Part shown: in pieces, positions 58,915-64,000 of the stretch
Position numbering within the stretch: position 1 is the stretch's first letter
Layout of the letters: the number at the start of each line of letters is the position of its first letter
Assembly (NCBI RefSeq): GCF_000383975.1
Contig: NZ_KB913017.1
Location: forward strand, 1,655,105-1,719,104
Direction: 5' to 3'
Source: Natronorubrum tibetense GA33
GTDB taxonomy: Archaea; Halobacteriota; Halobacteria; Halobacteriales; Natrialbaceae
DNA: 64,000 nucleotides
The notes under the pieces: model-generated
What the model saw: the letters and a program-made list of their open reading frames with translations, nothing else
Database searches by the model: none
Told to the model about the DNA's origin: nothing
Made by a program: the position numbers and the translations under genes

Positions 58915-59946
58915 CTACCGATTCCTCGACAGCCCCTGGGCGACGTCCTCCGCGAAGTACGTCAGGATCAGGTCCGCACCCGCGCGTTTGATCGACAGCA
59001 GCGACTCGAGCGCTACTTCCTCGAGATCCAGCCACCCCTTCTCGGCGGCGGCGTGGAGCATGGCGTACTCGCCGGAGACGTTGTAGGCGGCGACGGGGTG
59101 GTCGAACTCTCGGCGGATGTCCGAGACGATGTCCAGATACGGCAGCGCGGGTTTGACCATCAGCACGTCCGCGCCCTGCTCGACGTCGAGGCGAACCTCG
59201 CGCATGGCCTCGCGCGCGTTCGCGGGATCCATCTGGTAGTGTCGTCGGTTACCGAAGGAGGGCGCTCCGTCCGCGGCGTCCCGGAACGGGCCGTAGAACG
59301 CGCTCTCGTACTTTGCGGCGTAGCTCATGATCGGCACGTGTTCGAATCCTTCGCGGTCGAGCCCTGCCCGAATCGCACCGACCATCCCGTCCATCATCCC
59401 GCTTGGCGCGATCATGTCCGCCCCCGCCGCCGCGTGGGAGACGGCGATCCGATCGAGTGACTCGAGCGTCGCGTCGTTGTCGACGGTCAGGTCTGCGCCG
59501 TGGCCGTGTGCGCAGCGTTCGCCGTGCTCGCGGCCCTCGCTGCGGAGTTCCTCCTCGAGCGGGCCGCAGTGGCCGTGGTCCGTGTACTCGCAGAGACAGA
59601 CGTCGGTGATGACGTACGCGTCGGTTTCGGCGGTGATCTGCCGCGTTGCCTCCTGAATCACGCCGTCGTCGGCCCAGGCGCGGGTCCCCTCGGCGTCTTT
59701 CGACTCCGGAATCCCGAAGAGCATGACGGCTTCGACGCCGGTCTCGAGCACCTCCTCGACGCGGGCGACGCTCTCCTCGATCGGGACGCGCTCGTGGCCG
59801 GGCATCGAATCGATAGGGAGTCGCTCGTCGCTCGTCGCGTCGACGAAGATAGGGGCGATAAGGTCTGAGGGTTCGAGACTCGTCTCGCTGACGAGTCCGC
59901 GAACCCGGTCCTGGCGAAGCCGCCGAGGACGGTGTGTGAGATCCAT
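58915..59946 (-). CDS. hemB: Delta-aminolevulinic acid dehydratase (HemB)
   Basis: Porphobilinogen synthase of 343 residues. Zinc-Cys motif [14 protein letters not shown], Lys in [15 protein letters not shown] and the Schiff-base Lys in [12 protein letters not shown]; then NVSGEYAML. Compared with common HemB, about 18 extra residues ([15 protein letters not shown] region) lie between the Cys triplet and VDND. The next gene upstream is asparaginase on the same strand. It follows HemL in the pathway. Confidence 0.95.
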   Translation of the reverse strand: MDLTHRPRRLRQDRVRGLVSETSLEPSDLIAPIFVDATSDERLPIDSMPGHERVPIEESVARVEEVLETGVEAVMLFGIPESKDAEGTRAWADDGVIQEATRQITAETDAYVITDVCLCEYTDHGHCGPLEEELRSEGREHGERCAHGHGADLTVDNDATLESLDRIAVSHAAAGADMIAPSGMMDGMVGAIRAGLDREGFEHVPIMSYAAKYESAFYGPFRDAADGAPSFGNRRHYQMDPANAREAMREVRLDVEQGADVLMVKPALPYLDIVSDIRREFDHPVAAYNVSGEYAMLHAAAEKGWLDLEEVALESLLSIKRAGADLILTYFAEDVAQGLSRNR

Positions 59947-60058
59947 ACGCGAGTATTCGTCGGTGGCTGCAAAAGCGATGCGCTCGACGGGCGAGACGGA
60001 TGGACATGTTGACGGCGGCCCGACAGACCGTCGTGTAGACGCCTGTAGGACGACCGAA

Positions 60059-61081
60059 TCACGCGATCGAGTCGACGTCCTCGAACGCAGCCCGAACCTG
60101 TTCGGTCGGGTTCGATGCCTCGTCGTCAGTCACCGATACTGCAAGTGCGGCCCTGACTCTGGCTTTCCAGGCGGGGAGATCCCCACCCCGGATCGCGCCC
60201 GCCTCGAGCAGTGTCTTCGCACCGCCGGGGCCGCCGTACAGTCCGGCCGTCGTTCCGGCGTAACAGCGCGAGGTGAGCACGACGGGCACGCCGCGGTCGA
60301 TCGCCGTCTCGAGTGCCGCGCCGAGTTCGCCGGTCGTGTTTCCGAGTCCGGTTCCCGCGACGACGATCGCATCGACGCTCGAATTCGACTCGAGTGCGCC
60401 TTCGATCTGTCGGCCGTCGACGCCCATCGCGTTCGTCACGAGTTCGACGCGAACGTCGGGATCGACGCGCGCGCCCGGAATGCGTGCCGAGTAGCGTCCC
60501 GGTTCGCGCAGGAACCGAACCCCGTTCGGCGTGCGTTCCGCGATCGGGCCTGTACTGGGCGAGTCGAAGGTCTCGAGTTTGCTCGTGTGTCCCTTGACGA
60601 CCCACCGAGCGGCGTGGACGCTGTCGTTGAACGCGAGATAGCTCCCGCCGGTCTCCCGAAACCGGTCGTGTGCCGCGGCTCGAACGGCCGTCAGCAGGTT
60701 CGTCGATCCGTCCGTGCCCAACTGGTCGAACGGCCGCTGTGCGCCCGTAAAGACGACCGGGATTTCGGCGTCGACGACGACGTCGGTGTAGTAGGCGGAC
60801 TCGGCCATCGTGTCGGTACCGTGGGTGACGACGACGCCGGCGGCGCCCTCGCTTGCGGCGCGTTCGACCGCGTCGACGATTTCCCCCGCGTTCTCGAAGG
60901 TCACTTGGAATCCGGAGACCTGACAGACGTCGTCAACGTCGATCTCGGCGTGGTTGGCGATTTCCGGGACTGCGTCGACCAGGTCGTCACCGGATACCGA
61001 GGGCGTCTTTCCGGCGTCGTCCCCGCTCGAGGTGCTCGCGATCGTTCCGCCAGTGCTGACGATCCTCACGTGTGGCTGCAT
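60059..61081 (-). CDS. L-asparaginase (type I/II family)
   Basis: Asparaginase of 340 residues, aspartate plus ammonia from asparagine. The two catalytic motifs are STGGTIAST (first Thr) and [11 protein letters not shown] (second Thr with the Asp and Lys region). A C-terminal domain has [14 protein letters not shown]. Some homologues are GatD-like subunits for tRNA amidotransfer, but no GatE gene adjoins it, and GatD usually has extra N-terminal sequence. The ATG at 61081 gives the normal N-terminus; the longer frame upstream is a shadow. Confidence 0.87.
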   Translation of the reverse strand: MQPHVRIVSTGGTIASTSSGDDAGKTPSVSGDDLVDAVPEIANHAEIDVDDVCQVSGFQVTFENAGEIVDAVERAASEGAAGVVVTHGTDTMAESAYYTDVVVDAEIPVVFTGAQRPFDQLGTDGSTNLLTAVRAAAHDRFRETGGSYLAFNDSVHAARWVVKGHTSKLETFDSPSTGPIAERTPNGVRFLREPGRYSARIPGARVDPDVRVELVTNAMGVDGRQIEGALESNSSVDAIVVAGTGLGNTTGELGAALETAIDRGVPVVLTSRCYAGTTAGLYGGPGGAKTLLEAGAIRGGDLPAWKARVRAALAVSVTDDEASNPTEQVRAAFEDVDSIA

Positions 61082-61291
61082 ACTCGTTCGTGAACGCGAC
61101 CGAAGAAGTGTCTGTCCGGTTCGATCGACTGCCCGTCTGCGCGACGCTGCTAACGGACGGGTGGGAGCCGCCCCCGATCTCGAGGCGGCCGCTGCCGGAA
61201 GCAGTACGCTCATTGACCGCGACTGGTGACGAGTAAACGACTGCACTCACCCGTAGGTGATGCCGACAACGATGGTGATCGAACTCGACTG

Positions 61292-62464
61292 ATGCGCTGG
61301 CGATACCGAGACACCGTGCTGGCGCTGTGTACGCTCGCGTTCTTCGCGACGATGGTCGGCCGACTGGTGATCAGTCCCGTCGTTCCGATCATCATCGACG
61401 AGTTCGCCGTCTCGAACTCGGTGGTCGGGGTTGCCCTCACGGGGATGTGGATGGCCTACTTCGCCTCGCAGTTTCCCAGCGGGATCCTCGCCGATCGGTT
61501 CGGCGAGCGTCCCATCATCCTCGTCGCCATCGGTGGCACGGCCGTCGCGAGCGTGTTCCTCGCGCTCGCGCCGGTCTTCGCCCTCTTCGTGGTCGGCACC
61601 GTCGTCCTCGGTGGGGTCGCGGGTCTCCATTACAGCGTCGCGACGACGTTATTGACGCGCACGTACGACGAGATCGGTACCGCAATCGGCGTCCACAACA
61701 GCGGCGGTCCCGCGGCCGGGTTGATTGCCCCGCCGATCGCGGCGTGGATCGGCGTCCGGTACGGCTGGCGACCCGCCGTCGCCATCGGGGCCGCGATGGC
61801 CGTCCCGGTGTTCGTCCTCTTCGCGTGGCGCGTTCGCCCGACGGAACCACGCCGGCCCGACCAGCCGATGAGCGAACGGCTACAACTCGAGGCCGTGCTC
61901 GAACTCCTCTCGCGGCCCCAGATCGCCTTCCCGATTTGTCTGGCCATTGCGGGGGCGTTCGTCTGGCAGGCGACGGCCTCGTTCCTGCCGACGTTTCTCG
62001 TCGAACACCGCGGGCAGTCGACCGAACTCGCCGGACTGGTCTTCGGGGGCTACTTCGTGGTGCAGGCGATCACGCAGGTCGGCGTCGGCGCGGCATCGGA
62101 TCGGTACGGACGCGACGTCGCCACGGCGGGCTGTATGGTCCTCGCGGCGGCCGGCTTCGCGCTCCTGATCGCCGTTCCCGGAACCGTCGCCATCGTCGCC
62201 GCTGTGCTATTGGTCGGCACCGGTCTCGGCTGGGGTGCGGCGTTGTTGCCCCGATTCATGGACGTCCTCTCGGAGACCGAACGCGGGGCGGGCTTCGGGC
62301 TGATCAGGACCGTTTACGGCTTCATCGGCGCGCTCGGTTCCGTCGCGACCGGACTCCTCGCCGACCTCTTCGGTTGGGGATTCGCTTTCGGCGTTCTCGC
62401 CGGATTGCTCGTGCTGGTGTTCGTCGCGCTCGTGGCGAACTGGGTGCTCTCGCTCGGCTACTGA
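61292..62464 (+). CDS. MFS transporter
   Basis: Major facilitator of 390 residues with about twelve membrane segments. The loop between helices 2 and 3 has GILADRFGERPIILV (family motif A); the second half has ASDRYGRDVATAG. Substrate and direction are unknown. The ATG at 61292 (MRWRYRDTVLAL) is the favoured start; a GTG at 61226 would add 22 polar residues. The last base of its TGA is the first base of a 110-bp palindromic element. Confidence 0.88.
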   Translation: MRWRYRDTVLALCTLAFFATMVGRLVISPVVPIIIDEFAVSNSVVGVALTGMWMAYFASQFPSGILADRFGERPIILVAIGGTAVASVFLALAPVFALFVVGTVVLGGVAGLHYSVATTLLTRTYDEIGTAIGVHNSGGPAAGLIAPPIAAWIGVRYGWRPAVAIGAAMAVPVFVLFAWRVRPTEPRRPDQPMSERLQLEAVLELLSRPQIAFPICLAIAGAFVWQATASFLPTFLVEHRGQSTELAGLVFGGYFVVQAITQVGVGAASDRYGRDVATAGCMVLAAAGFALLIAVPGTVAIVAAVLLVGTGLGWGAALLPRFMDVLSETERGAGFGLIRTVYGFIGALGSVATGLLADLFGWGFAFGVLAGLLVLVFVALVANWVLSLGY

Positions 62465-62573
62465 TACTGCCGGATAGAAATCAATGAGAAGATCAGTCGC
62501 GAAAATCCCGCCATCGGCGCGCCGATGGCGGCGGGACTGTGGCTGATCTTCGAATAGTTCTATCCGGCAGTAT
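62464..62573. mobile_element. 110-bp palindromic element
   Basis: Outer arms ATACTGCCGGATAGAA (62464-62479) and TTCTATCCGGCAGTAT (62558-62573) pair perfectly over 16 bp. Inner arms GAAGATCAG (62488-62496) and CTGATCTTC (62543-62551) pair, and a perfect 24-bp palindrome forms the centre (62508-62531). Only two bases of offset separate the arms, so the whole element can fold as one long hairpin. It looks like a MITE, and could act as the terminator of the MFS gene. Confidence 0.7.
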
Positions 62574-63137
<564 letters not shown>

Positions 63138-63196
63138 GTCGACCGCGTTGTCCGGTTCGACGAACTACTGCGAACCGTCTGTGAGAGGAGGGTGCG

Positions 63197-63361
63197 TTAT
63201 TCGGCTCGATCGACGTCGACTTTCTCCTTCAACGTCTCGAGACCGTCGGCTTCGGCGAGTTCCTGGAGGCGCTCGCGGAAGTGATCCTCACAGAGACCGA
63301 CCTTGAGGCCTTCGGATTCGGCAGCGAAGGCGGCCTCGCGGTCACAGTAGTGACAGTTCAT
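63197..63361 (-). CDS. Small zinc-ribbon protein (DUF6757-like)
   Basis: Protein of 54 residues. MNCHYCDREAAFAAESEG has a CxxC, and VGLCEDHFRERLQEL adds a Cys and His, so a zinc site of C-x2-C...C-x2-H type is likely. It resembles the small haloarchaeal DUF6757 family; function unknown. The ATG at 63361 removes 16 upstream residues that look non-coding. Confidence 0.72.
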   Translation of the reverse strand: MNCHYCDREAAFAAESEGLKVGLCEDHFRERLQELAEADGLETLKEKVDVDRAE

Positions 63362-63422
63362 ACTCGCGCTTTGGCACCACGATGCATTGAACCCTCCGCT
63401 ATCGGCCAAGGCTGTATCAAAC

Positions 63423-64000
63423 TCATTGTATGTCTAGCGCCAGTTGCTCGTACTCTCGTCGCGAGAGACCGGCGATCCCGAGTTCGTGGTCGTGTGCGTC
63501 GGTTCCACCGGTCACCAGCAGTTCGTTACGTTCGATCGCCCGCTCGACGAGACGCAGATCGAGGTCGGTGTGCCCGTAGGGGTAGTGTAACTCGACGGCC
63601 TCGAGGTCGGGATCGGCCGTCAGCGCGAGCGCGGCGTCGGGGTCGCGATACCGTAACGGATGGGCCAGCGAGACGAGCCGACACGACGCGGTGAGCGCCG
63701 CTAACCCCTGCTCGAAGGTGGGCACGTCTCGCGGCACGAAACAGGGGTCGCCGTAGCCGATGAGGCGATCAAACGCGTCCTCGTAGTCGTACTCGACGTC
63801 GGGGTGGTCGTCGACCGCCCGGGCGACGTGGGGCCGTCCGAACCCGTCGCCGACGGTGAGACCGAGGTCGACGCCGAGTCGCGTCTCGACGCAGTCGACG
63901 ATCGCCTGCCCGCGCTCGATTCGATTCGTCTGGATTCGGTCGACGAGGCCCTCGAGATCGCCGGTCGACTCGACGCCGTACCCCAGCAGGTCGACGCGCT
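63423..64000 (-). CDS. PHP-domain phosphoesterase, C-terminal part (5' end outside window)
   Basis: The frame runs off the right edge, so the N-terminus with the first metal His residues is missing. Visible parts match TrpH/YciV-type PHP enzymes: GYGVESTGDLEGLVDRIQ at the edge, RPHVARAV (metal His), VSLAHPLRYRDPD, ELHYPYGHT and GGTDAHDHELG near the end. These are 3'-5' nucleases or phosphatases acting on phosphorylated nucleotides or RNA ends. Confidence 0.85.
   Translation of the reverse strand, partial: RVDLLGYGVESTGDLEGLVDRIQTNRIERGQAIVDCVETRLGVDLGLTVGDGFGRPHVARAVDDHPDVEYDYEDAFDRLIGYGDPCFVPRDVPTFEQGLAALTASCRLVSLAHPLRYRDPDAALALTADPDLEAVELHYPYGHTDLDLRLVERAIERNELLVTGGTDAHDHELGIAGLSRREYEQLALDIQ

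Overview
This is a stretch of haloarchaeal chromosome. The proteins are acidic and rich in Asp, Glu, Ala and Val. The codons are strongly GC-biased, and TATA-like boxes repeatedly sit about 26-30 bases before a start codon with almost no leader. Several gene types are haloarchaeal hallmarks: TatCo beside the double-length TatCt, two HalOD1 proteins, a bacterio-opsin-activator-type regulator, an archaeal PCNA, PriL and Hjc, and a GshA of the haloarchaeal kind. A member of the Natrinema/Haloterrigena group is my inference from general resemblance; no 16S gene is present.

Layout. 1-6.7 kb: the 3' part of an acyl-CoA synthetase, then two divergent copper-type P-type ATPases. 6.9-14.2 kb: a SpoIIM-like membrane protein, a kinase-like phosphotransferase, an FkbM methyltransferase, an SAH/MTA deaminase-type amidohydrolase, a secreted protein with GPPxHAG repeats, and AhcY. 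14.5-20.8 kb: a signalling block made of a pseudo-receiver/PAS protein, a HalOD1 protein and a 1635-residue membrane-anchored PAS/GAF/HTH regulator. 20.9-30.8 kb: a CPBP protease, Hjc, an acyl-CoA dehydrogenase, a SWIM protein, an SDR, PriL, a hydrolase, a second HalOD1 protein and PCNA. 31-36.6 kb: amino-sugar nucleotide genes (GlmU-like, GlmS, WecB, DUF354) with a decayed uracil-DNA glycosylase between them. 37.4-42.4 kb: RrmJ, small proteins, TatCt and TatCo. 42.9-49.7 kb: assimilatory nitrate reductase, LarE and a His-rich nickel/cobalt transporter. 50-55.9 kb: GshA, paired DUF892 proteins, HemL and a PH-domain protein. 56-58.5 kb: a GlnK gene and an ammonium transporter fused to a second GlnK. 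58.9-64 kb: HemB, asparaginase, an MFS transporter, a ferredoxin, a zinc-ribbon protein and a truncated PHP protein.

Linked functions. SAH recycling is carried by the deaminase and AhcY. UDP-GlcNAc/ManNAc supply is carried by GlmS, GlmU and WecB. Nitrogen assimilation is represented by the nitrate reductase, the Amt-GlnK fusion, GlnK and asparaginase. Tetrapyrrole synthesis has HemL and HemB. Nickel use is suggested by LarE and the NicO-type transporter. Replication and repair is represented by PriL, PCNA and Hjc.

The most unusual material is non-coding. Two 84-bp palindromic elements at 51349 and 55256 differ at only four positions, two of which compensate each other in a stem. Each supplies the stop codon and last residues (YSSH) of an unrelated gene. 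A separate 110-bp palindrome begins on the last base of the MFS stop codon. Other notable items are the Amt-GlnK fusion beside its near-identical free copy, the pseudo-receiver with Glu at the phosphoacceptor site, and several perfect palindromes placed on promoters or start codons. I saw no tRNA, rRNA, CRISPR array or transposase.
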